DNA of 64,000 bases from Pseudomonadota bacterium (GCA_023431345.1 JAEYWK010000045.1:62001-126000); one strand, 5' to 3'. Positions 53,767 through 63,321 are shown, numbered from the stretch's first letter. Notes: a model not told the origin generated them from the sequence alone. Program-made: numbers and translations.

Positions 53767-53787
53767 GACCGAGACGCAGTCGCGGTC
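53767..53787. terminator. Hairpin between convergent genes
   Basis: A 9-bp stem with one A-G mismatch and a GCA loop lies exactly in the 25-bp gap between the anti-sigma gene and the desaturase gene, overlapping the desaturase stop codon. A bidirectional terminator is likely. Confidence 0.5.
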
Positions 53788-54760
53788 AGACTCCGAACAT
53801 TTGAGCGTTCGTGCCCGCTTCGGCGGAGTCGACGTCGTCGGACGTCAAATCGAGCTGGCGCCCATCGGGCGGCTCGAAGCCGGCGCGGCCGACTTGCTTG
53901 GTGCCCAGGCTCGGAATGAACGTCGCCAGCACGTATTGCCGAAAGAAATAGAACCACATGCTGCGGTGCATGAGCTGCGCGTCGATGTGCGGCGCAAGCT
54001 TTTCGTGCGCTTCGGGCAGCTTGCTCCAGTGCGTGCCGGGGTGCTCGTGGTGCGCGGCGTGCAGGCCGTTGTTGAACAACATGAAGTTCAACCAACGGCT
54101 GGTGAAGCTGCGGGAATGATTGTGATCGGACCAGGGATCGGTGTGCACGTGCTGCTCGTAGTTGAACAGCATGATCGTCCACAGCGCGAAGAACGCCGGC
54201 ACGAAGCAGACCATCGCCCACACGTACAGACCGGTCTTCCAGCCGTGCATCCAGACCGCCACCGCGCACATGAGCACGTGTGAGCCGCCCCAGAAGAGGT
54301 ACTGGTTGATGATGCGGCGGTAGAGAGACGGGTTCTTGGCCCGGGCCTTGGCGATGAAGGCCTTGATCGGATCGCTCTGGAAGTAGGACGACACGAAGAA
54401 GTACGAGATGGCGACGAGCGCGTTGTGCTTGTTCGTGTAGCGCCAGGTGATGGTGGCGTCGCCCGCGCGGTTCACCAGCTTGTGGTGATTGAGGTTGTGG
54501 GTCGGGATCCAGGCGAACGTCGGGTAGCCGTACCAAACGCTGATCCAGTTCCCGAACAGGTTGTTCGCGCGCTTGTCCGAGAAGGTCGGGCAGTGGTTGT
54601 GGTTGTGCGCGATGACGCCGCAGCTCAGCGCGAAGTAGCAGCTGACCCACCACAGGTACGGGATGAGGTCCGGCCGGGCGAACTGCAGGGCGACGAACCC
54701 AGGGGTCAGAAGTAAGGTCCAGACGAGCGCGCGGTAGTCAGCAGCGAACCGGGGCAGCAT
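53786..54760 (-). CDS. Membrane fatty acid desaturase/hydroxylase
   Basis: The 324-residue integral membrane protein has the three histidine boxes of the di-iron family: HNHNH (52-56), HNLNHH (88-93) and HAAHHEHP (234-241), separated by hydrophobic helices. The family introduces double bonds or hydroxyls into membrane lipids or related substrates. It is a stand-alone gene, convergent with the anti-sigma gene; upstream 54761-54990 contains no gene. Acyl chain position and substrate are not determinable; carotenoid hydroxylase-like activity is possible but less likely. Confidence 0.88.
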   Translation of the reverse strand: MLPRFAADYRALVWTLLLTPGFVALQFARPDLIPYLWWVSCYFALSCGVIAHNHNHCPTFSDKRANNLFGNWISVWYGYPTFAWIPTHNLNHHKLVNRAGDATITWRYTNKHNALVAISYFFVSSYFQSDPIKAFIAKARAKNPSLYRRIINQYLFWGGSHVLMCAVAVWMHGWKTGLYVWAMVCFVPAFFALWTIMLFNYEQHVHTDPWSDHNHSRSFTSRWLNFMLFNNGLHAAHHEHPGTHWSKLPEAHEKLAPHIDAQLMHRSMWFYFFRQYVLATFIPSLGTKQVGRAGFEPPDGRQLDLTSDDVDSAEAGTNAQMFGV

Positions 54761-54990
54761 GCGGGCGGGACTGTAGCAGCCAGATACGCAGCTGTCGTCA
54801 CGCTTCGGTCAGCAAATGACGAGCAAACCCGGACAATTGCAGGCGCGAACGCCAATTCGCACGGGATTTCGGCGCGCCTGGCGGCCCGCGCAGCGCCATT
54901 CGCAGCCCCAACCAGAAAAAACCGAGCACGAGCGGGCGAGCGGCTCGGAGAGCTGACGGTGAGCCGCGCGTCACACGCGCTGCCCACGCG

Positions 54991-55383
54991 CTAGTTCGTA
55001 TTGTCGCGCACGTAGGCGATCGTGCGCACCACGTCGATCAGTCGTGACCGCGCCTCGACAGTGAGGTCGACGAAGCGAATGCCCATGCCGGGATTGGGGT
55101 TGTCAGCCAGCATCCGCACGGCGTTGACCCACTGCACCTGACCGTGCAGCACGAACAGCTCGTCCGAGTCGGGCGGCGCGAACGTCAGGCGCAGGCGCGT
55201 GCCGACCTCGAGCGGCTCTTGCGTCCGCACGAAGATGCCGAACTCGGAGATGTTGGCGATGCTCGCGTAAAGAAAGGTGTCGCGAGACTCGCAGTCCACC
55301 TTCCACGTGACCTCGATGCGGTCGGAACCACGACGATTGGACACGGGCGGGCGTTCCGAGGGCTTGGGCTGCTCGTCGCTCAC
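54991..55383 (-). CDS. PilZ-domain protein (cyclic di-GMP binding)
   Basis: The 130-residue protein shows the RxxxR motif (RRGSDR, about 17-22) and the following strand motif NISEFGIFVR (about 43-52), the (D/N)xSxxG site. Together these bind cyclic di-GMP. The rest (LRLTFAPPDSDELFVLHGQVQWV...) is the PilZ barrel, followed by a helix at the C-terminus. PilZ-only proteins of this kind are abundant in myxobacteria and act on motility or polysaccharide. The partner is unknown. Confidence 0.9.
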   Translation of the reverse strand: MSDEQPKPSERPPVSNRRGSDRIEVTWKVDCESRDTFLYASIANISEFGIFVRTQEPLEVGTRLRLTFAPPDSDELFVLHGQVQWVNAVRMLADNPNPGMGIRFVDLTVEARSRLIDVVRTIAYVRDNTN

Positions 55384-55446
55384 GTCACCCGTCTACCGCT
55401 GGGCGCCGTGGCTGTCACCCCCCAAAAGCCAAACGCTATTCAGGAG

Positions 55447-57882
55447 CTACCGAACGTGGAGCGTTCCTGCCTCAACTCGGTCCTCGCTATGCGCCCCATT
55501 CGTGACGGGGAGGCGCTGCTCTCCTGAGAATAGGCCGAAATACAAACGATAGGGCCCCGGTGAAAAATACGGCTCGAGCTGCAGCTCGGTCACGTCGGCC
55601 AGAATGTCGCCGCGCTGCCAATACCGCGGCGGGTATTTGTCATGCAGCGGCTCGTGGTCAGCATTGAAGCGGCGCTGCAATCCGTCGAGGTGCACGAACG
55701 TTCGCCAGGACCCGCGCAGCGGAGCGAGCACCTGGTAATAGACGACGAGCTGCGCCGCTTGCCCTACGGACACGGCGCGGAGCGGCTCCCCTGTCGCCGA
55801 GCGCAGGCTCCAGCCAAGCACGCTGAGCTCCCGGCCGAGCGTCGCGCGGAGCGGATGGTCGGGCCGCGGCTCGCGCGAGAGCACGAGGGTCGACAGCGGG
55901 CCTTCGTCGCGCTCCGCAGGGCGACGCGCGCTCGAGGCCAAGAACACTTCGCTCGAGCGCGCGTCCAAAATCGGCAGGTTCTCGCCGTGGAGCGCGCGAA
56001 AGGCGGCGTTCAGCTCGGGTAAGTCGCGGCTGGGCAGCGCCAAGAAGCGGCGAGCGCCCCCCGAAGCCTCGAGCCACTCGAAAGCGGCGCGGGCATCCTC
56101 GAAGCCGACGGCGTCGCGCGCGCCGCGATAGCGAGCGGCCGCGCTACCGCTGCCGAGCATGCCGAGGAGCTCGCCCGGTCGCGCGAGCTCGCGGTAGCGA
56201 TCGACGAGGTGCTTCGGCGCGACTTGCCGCGAAACACTCGGAAAAAAGCCGAGGCTGGCGACGCCCCCGAGCACCGCGCCCACCAGCAGCAGGCCCTGCG
56301 CGCGCGTGACGGCGTGCCGGGCTCGCGGGCGAAACAGCGCACGCGCCGCGTCTCGCAGCGCGAGCGCGCCCAGCGGCAGCAGCGCCGAAAGTGGCAGCGC
56401 CATCGCGGCCAGCGCCGCCAGCCGACGTGACAAGGTTCCAAAGCTGTCGAGCTGCGGCAACCGCACCACTTTCTCGCTCACGGCCGCGAGCAGCAAAAAG
56501 CCGACCAGCGCTGCCTCGAGCAGCAGCGCCGCAAACACCAGATTGCCGCGCCACGTTCGCTGCAGCACGGCGAGCACGCCCGCGTATTCGGCGCGCCGAA
56601 ACGCCGGCGCGCGCCCGGGCTCCGAGGACGGCTCCAGCAAACACAGCACCGCCGCCACGGCTACGCACGCGCCGCCGCCGGCCCAGAGCCAGCCGGCGCC
56701 TCGCTGCAAGCTCTCGGGTAGCAGCAGGTCCGGAAGCCCCAGGCCCACGAGCGACTTGTCGGGGTGCTGCCGCAGATCCAAGCCGATGAGCGCCGCCAGC
56801 GCCGCCACGCTCATGCCGAGCTGAGGCCCCGTCAGCCGCTCGTCTTCGACCGCGACCAAGGCTGCGCTCACGAGCGCCGCGAAGCAGGCGATCGCGGGCA
56901 GCGCGGCCGTCGCCCACGGCAGCCCCAGCCAAGCACCTGCCACGAGGCACCCGCCGACGCTGAGGCTGCCCGAGAAAATCAGCGCCCGCTCGGGGCTGGG
57001 CCGCGTCTCGGTGGCGCTCAGCAGCGCCAGGGGCAACGGCGCGAGCGCGCTCCACGGGAAGGCCGCGTGCGCGAGACGCCCCAGAGCGACATCGAAGGTG
57101 ACGAGCTCCCTGGCGGCCGGCAAAGCGCTGCCCACCAGCACCGAATAGTCACCCGTCTGAGTCGCCAGCCAGAGGGCCAGCACGCCCAGCACGAGCGAGA
57201 GCGCGCCCACCGCGCCCACGGCCAGCGCGAAGGCGCGGCGCGGCGCGCTGCTCGTCTCGACGAAGCGCGCACCCAGCGCGACCGACAGCGCGGGTATCGC
57301 CACGCTCACGATCGGCCCGCGGCACCAGAACCCGGCGTAGAGCCCGAGCAACCCGAGCGCGCCGAAGCCGACGCACGCGCGGCGCGACAAGCCCGGCGCG
57401 AACAGCGCGGTCGTGAGCCCCGACCACGCCATCGCGAAGCTCCCCAGCGTGGCCGCGTCGCCCAGCAGCAAGCGCGCTTGAAGAAAGTAGAGCGGCGTCG
57501 TCGCGAGCACCAGCGCCCCGTACAGGGCCGCCCGTCCGTCCAGCAGCCTCGCGAGGCCTGCGCAGAGGGCGGCGGCCCCCGCGAGCGACCACAGCGCGAG
57601 CGGCAAGCGCCCCGCCCATTCGGACAGGCCAAACAAGCGAAAACCGACGGCGATGGACGTGAACGGCAGCTCGCCGCGCCCTAGATCGCCCCGGATCGGC
57701 ACGCTGTTGTCGGCGCCAGCAATGAACAGCTCGCGGCCGTGCAGGAGGTTCAAGCCGATGCGCCGCGACAGCTCCGCCACCTCCACCTCGTGGGGATCCC
57801 AGAGCGCCCCGTCGCCGATGCCGCTCAGGAGCCCCGCCAGCGCGAGCAGCAGGGCGAGGCTGACGAGCCAGTATCGACGCAC
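55447..57882 (-). CDS. Large membrane glycosyltransferase-like protein (GT39/ArnT type)
   Basis: The 811-residue product has an N-terminal helix then the loop LWDPHEVEVAELSRRIGLN, where the DxHE pattern corresponds to the first catalytic loop of PMT/ArnT-type enzymes (usually DE). At least ten further hydrophobic segments occupy residues 60-540. The C-terminal about 230 residues are soluble and beta-rich (FLASSARRPAERDEGPL, QRRFNADHEPLHDKYPPRYW). It may transfer a sugar from a polyprenyl carrier onto lipid A, protein or polysaccharide. It is divergent from era. Confidence 0.75.
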   Translation of the reverse strand: MRRYWLVSLALLLALAGLLSGIGDGALWDPHEVEVAELSRRIGLNLLHGRELFIAGADNSVPIRGDLGRGELPFTSIAVGFRLFGLSEWAGRLPLALWSLAGAAALCAGLARLLDGRAALYGALVLATTPLYFLQARLLLGDAATLGSFAMAWSGLTTALFAPGLSRRACVGFGALGLLGLYAGFWCRGPIVSVAIPALSVALGARFVETSSAPRRAFALAVGAVGALSLVLGVLALWLATQTGDYSVLVGSALPAARELVTFDVALGRLAHAAFPWSALAPLPLALLSATETRPSPERALIFSGSLSVGGCLVAGAWLGLPWATAALPAIACFAALVSAALVAVEDERLTGPQLGMSVAALAALIGLDLRQHPDKSLVGLGLPDLLLPESLQRGAGWLWAGGGACVAVAAVLCLLEPSSEPGRAPAFRRAEYAGVLAVLQRTWRGNLVFAALLLEAALVGFLLLAAVSEKVVRLPQLDSFGTLSRRLAALAAMALPLSALLPLGALALRDAARALFRPRARHAVTRAQGLLLVGAVLGGVASLGFFPSVSRQVAPKHLVDRYRELARPGELLGMLGSGSAAARYRGARDAVGFEDARAAFEWLEASGGARRFLALPSRDLPELNAAFRALHGENLPILDARSSEVFLASSARRPAERDEGPLSTLVLSREPRPDHPLRATLGRELSVLGWSLRSATGEPLRAVSVGQAAQLVVYYQVLAPLRGSWRTFVHLDGLQRRFNADHEPLHDKYPPRYWQRGDILADVTELQLEPYFSPGPYRLYFGLFSGEQRLPVTNGAHSEDRVEAGTLHVR

Positions 57883-58042
57883 GCAGGCCGGTTACTCCCG
57901 CCGCAATACCGCCGCAACTTGCGCGAGCCCCTGGTTTCTGGGAATAGGCGTGCCCGGTTCGGCTGGCAAGCCGCCCGAGCCCCGCGGAGCTTCCGCCCCC
58001 ACCCCCCGTGTCCCCCCTCGCCATGAGACTGAGAATCGCCTG

Positions 58043-59002
58043 ATGCGTGCTGGAACGATCGCCATCGTCGGACGTTCGAACGTCGGTAAGTCGACGCTGC
58101 TCAACCAAATCTTGGGCGAGCGCCTGGCGATCGTCTCGCCGCTGCCCCAGACCACGCGCGACGCCCTGCTCGGCGTGGTGCGGCGCGAAGGCGCCGAGCT
58201 TGCCTTCCTCGACACGCCCGGAATTCACAAACCCAAGACCGAGCTCGGCTCGCGCATGAACTCGTCGGCGATGTCCGCGGTCGAGAGCGCCGACGTGGTG
58301 GTGTTCGTGACCGACGTCACGTCGGGCGTGCAAAACGTACGTAAGAAGCTGAAGCGCAGCGACGTGACGCCGCCGCTCGCCGAGCTCGTGCCGGAGGACG
58401 CGGAGCTGCTCACGAGCATGCGCTCGCTCAAGAAGACGCCGGCGATCTTGGCCCTGAACAAAGTCGACACCGTGCGCGACAAGGGGCTCTTGTTGCCGCT
58501 GCTCGACAGCTACCTCGCCGCCGTACCCTTCAGGGCGCTGGTTCCGATCTCGGCCCTCGAGAACGACGGCGTCGATCGCCTGCTCGACACCATCGCCGAG
58601 CACCTGCCCGAGGGCGAGGCCGCATATCCCGACGACACGCTGACCGACAAACCGTCGAGCTTTTTTGCGCGCGAGTACGTGCGCGAGCAGGTGCTCTTGA
58701 GCCTCAAGGGCGAGATCCCGCACGCGGTCGCGGTGAGCATCGACAGCTTCGACGAGGGCACCGACAAGCTGCGCATCGCGGCCACGATTCACGTCGAGAA
58801 GATCGGCCAGCGCAAGATCATCGTCGGGAGCGGTGGGCTCGTGATCAAAGCGCTGCGGCAAGCGTCCGAACGGCGCCTGGCGCGTTTGCTCGACCGCAAA
58901 GTGAAGCTCGAGCTGTTCGTGCGCGTCACGCCGCGCTGGAAGGACGCGCCGCGCATGCTCGCCGAGCTGGGCTACGAGCGCATCAGCGGAGGCAAGTCGT
59001 GA
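58043..59002 (+). CDS. era: GTPase Era
   Basis: Essential GTPase in 30S ribosome assembly. Start at ATG 58043 (MRAGTIAIVGRSNVGKST). Motifs are GRSNVGKST (G1), DTPGIHKP (G3), NKVD (139-142, G4) and a C-terminal KH domain (KIIVGSGGLVIKALRQ, with RKVKLELFVRVTPRW). A stretch about residues 95-120 (QNVRKKLKRSDVTPPLAELV) is an insertion between G3 and G4 relative to standard Era. The protein has 319 residues, a little longer than the usual about 300. The der gene starts inside its stop codon (GTGA). Confidence 0.95.
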   Translation: MRAGTIAIVGRSNVGKSTLLNQILGERLAIVSPLPQTTRDALLGVVRREGAELAFLDTPGIHKPKTELGSRMNSSAMSAVESADVVVFVTDVTSGVQNVRKKLKRSDVTPPLAELVPEDAELLTSMRSLKKTPAILALNKVDTVRDKGLLLPLLDSYLAAVPFRALVPISALENDGVDRLLDTIAEHLPEGEAAYPDDTLTDKPSSFFAREYVREQVLLSLKGEIPHAVAVSIDSFDEGTDKLRIAATIHVEKIGQRKIIVGSGGLVIKALRQASERRLARLLDRKVKLELFVRVTPRWKDAPRMLAELGYERISGGKS

Positions 59003-60354
59003 TCCCGATCGTAGCCGTCGTGGGTCGCCCCAACGTGGGCAAGAGCACGCTGTTCAACCGCTTGGCGGGCAAGTCACTCGCCATCGTCGACGACGCGCCC
59101 GGCATCACGCGTGATCGGCACTACGCCTCGGCCCACCTCGCGGGCCGCGACGTGACGCTGGTGGATACGGGCGGCTTCGATCCGGCGAGCGGCGACCCGA
59201 TGCAGCAAGGCATCGCGCGGCACGTCGAGGCCGCCATCGCCGAGGCCGACGTGATCGTGTGCGTGCTCGACGGAACGCTGCCCCCGACCACCCCCGATCG
59301 CGAAGCGGTCGCGCTGCTGCGCGGCTCGAACAAGCCGGTGGTCTACGTCGCGAACAAGGTCGACAACGACGGCCGCGCCCTGCAAGCAACCGAGCTGTAC
59401 TCGCTGGGGGTGCCGGAGCTGGTGAACGTGTCGGCGTTGCATGGTCGCGGCACGGCCGAGCTCGCGCTCAAGGTCACCCAAGGCCTACCCGCCTACGCGC
59501 CGGCGGAGCCGAGCGTCGACGACGTGCCGCGCGTCGCGCTCATCGGCCGCCCGAACGCGGGCAAGTCGTCGCTGTTCAACCGCTTGAGCGGCGAAGAGCG
59601 CGCGCTCGTCGACGACCGCCCCGGGACCACGCGCGACGCGCTCGACGCTCGCATCACCTACGACGGCAAGCCGCTGTGGGTGGTGGACACGGCGGGCATT
59701 CGCCGCAAGTCGCGCGTCGACGAGAAAGTCGAGCTGCTCAGCGTGATGCAAGCGCTCAAGGCGGTCGAGCGCGCCAAGATCGCGATCTTACTGTGTGACG
59801 CGACGCAGGGGGTCGCCGAGCAAGACGCGCGCCTGCTCGGGCTGTGTATGGATCGGCACCGCGGCCTGATCGTCGGCTTGAACAAGATGGACTTGCTGTC
59901 GCGCGAAGAGCAGAAGAAAGCGCGCACGCAAGCGGAGGAGACGCTCGGCTTCGCCAAATTTGCGCCGATCATGGAGCTGTCCGCCAAGACCGGGCGCGGC
60001 GTCTCGGAGCTGGTGAGCCGCGCGACGCGCATCTCACGCGAGTGGGAGCGGCGCGTGCCGACCGCGGAGCTGAACCGCTTCTTCCGTGAGGTGATCGAGC
60101 GCCAGCCGCCGCCCACCGACGGCGGGCGGGCGCCGCGCATCTTCTACATCACACAAGCCGAGTCTTCGCCGCCGACCTTCGTGGCGATGAGCAGCGGCGC
60201 CGCCAACATCAAGCCCAGCTACCAGCGCTTCGTCGTCAATCAGATCCGCAAGACCTTCGGCTTCGAAGGCGTGCCCATCAACGTGCACTACCGCGAGCGC
60301 ACGAAGAAGGTGCTCCCGCCGAAGCCGGCTCGCCCCCGCAAGGGCGATCGCTGA
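58999..60354 (+). CDS. der: GTPase Der (EngA)
   Basis: Double GTPase for 50S ribosome assembly. It has two G domains (GRPNVGKST in the first, GRPNAGKSS in the second) with DTGGFD and DTAGIRRKSRV as G3 motifs, NKVD and NKMD as G4 motifs, and a C-terminal KH-like domain (NQIRKTFGFEGVPINVHYRER). The 451-residue length is normal. The GTG start overlaps the stop of era, so the two are made from one mRNA. Confidence 0.96.
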   Translation: MIPIVAVVGRPNVGKSTLFNRLAGKSLAIVDDAPGITRDRHYASAHLAGRDVTLVDTGGFDPASGDPMQQGIARHVEAAIAEADVIVCVLDGTLPPTTPDREAVALLRGSNKPVVYVANKVDNDGRALQATELYSLGVPELVNVSALHGRGTAELALKVTQGLPAYAPAEPSVDDVPRVALIGRPNAGKSSLFNRLSGEERALVDDRPGTTRDALDARITYDGKPLWVVDTAGIRRKSRVDEKVELLSVMQALKAVERAKIAILLCDATQGVAEQDARLLGLCMDRHRGLIVGLNKMDLLSREEQKKARTQAEETLGFAKFAPIMELSAKTGRGVSELVSRATRISREWERRVPTAELNRFFREVIERQPPPTDGGRAPRIFYITQAESSPPTFVAMSSGAANIKPSYQRFVVNQIRKTFGFEGVPINVHYRERTKKVLPPKPARPRKGDR

Positions 60355-60417
60355 AGCCCGCTCGGCCCGCTCGTGCTCTCGCCGCCGTGGAAAGGCGGGG
60401 CTGGGCCGTCGAGCGCG

Positions 60418-61542
60418 CTACCCGGGCATGAGCGCCGCGCTGACGCGCGACAGGTCGGCGAGGCCCCGCACGTCGCCAGCCATCACCGGTACGATCCACA
60501 GCGTGGGTGACGGAAAGAGCCGCTCCGCCTTCGCGATCTCGGGCGCCTCCGTGCGCGCGCGGGCTTGCTCGTCGCGCTGAGCGTCCGCGAAGGCGACGGC
60601 GGGCGCCGCGATGCCGCGCGCCTCGAGCAGGGCGCGGAGGGCTTCAGCGGTGGGGACGGCGGCGCGCTGCGGATGCACGCGGTTGAGCACCAGCGCATCC
60701 GCCGAAAGGCCCAGTCGCTTCAGGCGCTCGCCGAAGAAGCGCGCCTCTTCGACGGCCGCGCTCGTGGGCGCGGCCACGAGCACGTAGCCGAAGTCGGGCG
60801 CGCGGAAGGCGCGCGACACCTCGGCGGCGCGCTCCTTGAAGCCGCCGAACAGCTCATTGAGCTCGCCGATGAACGCGGACATGTCCTCCAAGAAGCCGCG
60901 TCCCGTCAGGCGACCCATGGTGCGGAGCAGCGCCGCGACGCCGCGCGCGAGCAGCCGCATGCTCAGACCGCCGCTCGGCTGCAGCGCTTGCACCATCCAG
61001 CGCATGGCGGGGCTATCGAGCGCTTCGACGAGCCGCTCCGGCGCGTCGAGGAAGTCGAGCGCTTCGGACGTGGGGGGAGTATCGAGGACGATCAGGTCGT
61101 AGCGCCCCGCTTTGAGCAAGCCGAGCACCTTTTCCATCGCCATGTACGACTGCGTTCCCGCGAGCGACGTCGATACGTGTCTATAGAATTGATTATCGAG
61201 GATGCGACGAGCGGCCGCCGGCGACGAGGCGTGGCGCTGCACGAGATCGTCGAAGGTCTGCTTGGGATCGAGCATGGCGACGCTCAGGCTGCCGCGCTCG
61301 ACGCCGATGGCGCGCAGGCGGGCGCGCTCGACCTCGGCTTCGACGCCGGGCGCGAGGGAGATCCCCAAGCTGTCGGCGAGGCGCCGGGCCGGATCGATGG
61401 TCAAGCACAGCACGTGCCGCCCGCGTCGCGCCGCCGCCAAAGACAGCGCAGCCGCGATCGTCGTCTTGCCCACGCCACCTGCCCCCGCGCAGACCACCAC
61501 TCGGCGGCTGCCCGCGAGTCGTTCGAAGCGATCCTCGGTCAT
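60418..61542 (-). CDS. ArsA/GET3-like ATPase
   Basis: The product from ATG 61542 (MTEDRFERLAGSRRVVVCAG) has 374 residues; an ATG at 61563 is an alternative. The P-loop AGAGGVGKTT is followed by TIDPARRLADSLG and by the DTPPTSEALDFLDAPERL motif, which define the ArsA ATPase family. Metal-binding cysteines of arsenite pumps are not apparent and no arsenic genes are adjacent, so a bacterial GET3-type role with membrane proteins or complexes is more likely. It is convergent with der; a GC-rich structured gap of 63 bp separates them. Confidence 0.87.
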   Translation of the reverse strand: MTEDRFERLAGSRRVVVCAGAGGVGKTTIAAALSLAAARRGRHVLCLTIDPARRLADSLGISLAPGVEAEVERARLRAIGVERGSLSVAMLDPKQTFDDLVQRHASSPAAARRILDNQFYRHVSTSLAGTQSYMAMEKVLGLLKAGRYDLIVLDTPPTSEALDFLDAPERLVEALDSPAMRWMVQALQPSGGLSMRLLARGVAALLRTMGRLTGRGFLEDMSAFIGELNELFGGFKERAAEVSRAFRAPDFGYVLVAAPTSAAVEEARFFGERLKRLGLSADALVLNRVHPQRAAVPTAEALRALLEARGIAAPAVAFADAQRDEQARARTEAPEIAKAERLFPSPTLWIVPVMAGDVRGLADLSRVSAALMPG

Positions 61543-61623
61543 TCGGCCCGCCAGACGTAGCATTGGGGAGCGACGAACGTCAGCCCCCGAAATTTGTACG
61601 CCGTCGCACGGGTCCACCAAGCT

Positions 61624-62022
61624 ATGCGGACGATGAGTCACCGACCGCTCGCCACCGAACGCCGCCACGGCCGCTCCACCGATACGCTCGTTTCGTTGTG
61701 CCGGCTGCTCGACGCAACTCGGCGCGACAGCGGGCTCGCGGCGGTGGCCGTCGCTGACGCGAGCGGCTGCCTCGTCGCCGGCTCGGGCGCGGCGCAGCTG
61801 TGTGAGGAGCTGGCCGCCCTCTCCACCGTGCCCGCGAACGACCCTCGCCTCGACGAGCTGGGCTTCCGCGGTGAAAAGCCGCCGGTGCGCCAGCTGCTGA
61901 TCGACGGCTACGAAGTATCCATCAGCGCTCTCGGCGACGCCAACGACGCAGACTACCTGCGCTTGAGCGACGGCTGCCGCCGCATCTTGACCGAGCGCCC
62001 CGGCCGTTCGGCCGCTCGCTGA
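61624..62022 (+). CDS. Small protein with roadblock/LC7-like pattern
   Basis: Starts at ATG 61624 (or 61633, MSHRPLATERR) for about 132 residues. The central part TLVSLCRLLDATRRDSGLAAVAVADASGCLVAGSG and the alternating strands after it look like a roadblock/LC7 fold, found in GTPase-associated proteins of myxobacteria. Confidence is limited because no diagnostic motif exists. It is divergent from the ArsA-like gene and just upstream of the CpsB-like gene (37-bp gap). Confidence 0.55.
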   Translation: MRTMSHRPLATERRHGRSTDTLVSLCRLLDATRRDSGLAAVAVADASGCLVAGSGAAQLCEELAALSTVPANDPRLDELGFRGEKPPVRQLLIDGYEVSISALGDANDADYLRLSDGCRRILTERPGRSAAR

Positions 62023-62059
62023 GCGCGGTCAAAGCGTTCGGCGTGCTAGCAGGCAAGCC

Positions 62060-62779
62060 GTGATCGATTTGCACTGTCACTTCCTGCCCGGCATCGACGA
62101 CGGCGCGCCCAGCGTAGCCGAAGGCGTCGCGATGCTCGAGGGCTTGAAGGCGCTCGGCTTTGAGCGCGTGATAGCGACCCCGCACATGCGGCCCGGCATG
62201 TTCGACAACGAGAAGGTCGGGCTGACCCGCGCGTACGACGACTTCGTGCCCGCGGTCGCGGGGCGGGACGTCCCTCAGCTCGATCTATCGAGCGAGCACT
62301 ATTTCGACGACATCGTTTACACCCGCCTGCTGAGCGGTGAGGCGCTGCTCTATCCCGGCGGGCGAGCCGCGCTGCTCGAGTTTTACGAAATCGACTTCCC
62401 GCCCGTCATCGAGCGACGCTTGTTCGATCTGCGCCAGCGCCGAATCTTGCCGGTGATCGCCCATCCGGAGCGGTACCGGAAGTTTTGGGACCGCCCCGAA
62501 GCGCTCGCGCGTTTGGTCGAGCAAGGCGTCGGCGCTTTGCTCGACTGCATGGCGCTCGTCGGCAAATACGGGCGCCGGCCGCAGCGCGCCGCCGAGGAGC
62601 TGCTCGAGGCGGAGGTGTATCAAGCCGCGTGCACGGATCTCCACCGCGCCGCCGATCTCCCGGTCGTCGAGCGCGCCATCGAGCTCGTCGCCAAGCGCTA
62701 CGGGCAAGACGAGGTCGACTTCCTGTTCCGTGAAGGCCCCCGCGCGCTGCTCTCGGGTAGCCTGCCGGAGCTAGGCTGA
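62060..62779 (+). CDS. CpsB/CapC-type PHP tyrosine phosphatase
   Basis: The 239-residue protein (GTG start) has PHP metal motifs HCHFLPGIDDG (5-15), TPH (40-42), SSEHYF (about 77-82), and AHPERY (about 133-138), the set of CpsB/YwqE-type manganese-dependent tyrosine phosphatases. Such enzymes dephosphorylate the autokinases that regulate capsule or exopolysaccharide assembly. No kinase gene of that type is adjacent; the OPX genes at 37.7-39.6 kb are the nearest polysaccharide genes. Confidence 0.87.
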   Translation: MIDLHCHFLPGIDDGAPSVAEGVAMLEGLKALGFERVIATPHMRPGMFDNEKVGLTRAYDDFVPAVAGRDVPQLDLSSEHYFDDIVYTRLLSGEALLYPGGRAALLEFYEIDFPPVIERRLFDLRQRRILPVIAHPERYRKFWDRPEALARLVEQGVGALLDCMALVGKYGRRPQRAAEELLEAEVYQAACTDLHRAADLPVVERAIELVAKRYGQDEVDFLFREGPRALLSGSLPELG

Positions 62780-62820
62780 AAACTTGCCCGGCGCAGCCGA
62801 ATTTGGCTAGCCGACGGAGC

Positions 62821-63288
62821 ATGAGACCAAGCTGGGTTGCCAGAGCTCGCGGGCTCGCTGTGCTCTCGCTCGCCGGGCTCTGGACCGGCGCCGCCGATGC
62901 CCGCGTGGACGCGAGCTCGGCATACAGCAAGGCGCAGACCTACAGCGGCGCGCTGCGCTACGTGCGCGTCGACCTCGGTTACGAGGTGATCGAGAAGGAT
63001 CCGGAGGCCGCGTACTTGATCTTCAAATACGCGCCGATGGGCGGGTCGAAGGGCAGCGTCGTTACGGGCACGCTCGAGGTGATCGACGCGGGCGAAAGCG
63101 TGCGCTTGTTCGTCAACTTGCCGCGGATGCCCGAGTACCACGAGCGCCTGTTTCGCGATGGCTTATTGAAGAAGCTGCGCGAGGAATACGGCGCTCCGCC
63201 GCCCATCGCCAAGAAGCCAGCCGAGAAGCCGGCGCCGGAGAAGAGCGCAGACAAGGGCGCGCCCGGGCCGGGCCAGCCCGCGCCTTGA
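62821..63288 (+). CDS. Small exported protein, unknown function
   Basis: Starts at ATG 62821 with GGAG just upstream; a TTG at 62803 would add six residues. The 155-residue product has a signal peptide (RGLAVLSLAGLWTGAADA), a small alpha/beta domain (about 40-115; RYVRVDLGYEVIEKDPEAAYLIFKY, GTLEVIDAGESVRLFVNL) and a Lys/Pro/Ala-rich end (about 130-155). No family is recognised. It lies between the CpsB-like gene and the kinase gene. Confidence 0.7.
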   Translation: MRPSWVARARGLAVLSLAGLWTGAADARVDASSAYSKAQTYSGALRYVRVDLGYEVIEKDPEAAYLIFKYAPMGGSKGSVVTGTLEVIDAGESVRLFVNLPRMPEYHERLFRDGLLKKLREEYGAPPPIAKKPAEKPAPEKSADKGAPGPGQPAP

Positions 63289-63303
63289 TTTCTTCGCTCA
63301 GCC

Positions 63304-63309
63304 TATAAA
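63304..63309 (+). promoter_or_regulatory. -10-like box upstream of kinase gene
   Basis: TATAAA at 63304-63309 matches a -10 element well; the only -35-like sequence (TTGATT at 63285) is 13 bp away, too close for a standard sigma-70 promoter. If used, transcription would begin about 63316, just before the inverted repeat. Confidence 0.35.
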
Positions 63310-63321
63310 TCTCGCACCTTC

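Noticed and set aside
54706..54987. Minus-strand 93-codon frame upstream of the desaturase
   Set aside because: It overlaps the desaturase start in another frame, has no domain, signal peptide or binding site, and composition like a chance frame.
58023..58043. Six-codon leader peptide before era (TGATG junction)
   Set aside because: Such a tiny frame arises often by chance and no attenuator structure follows.
60355..60417. Terminator hairpin between der and the ArsA-like gene
   Set aside because: Stems can be drawn but contain interruptions; not strong enough to list.
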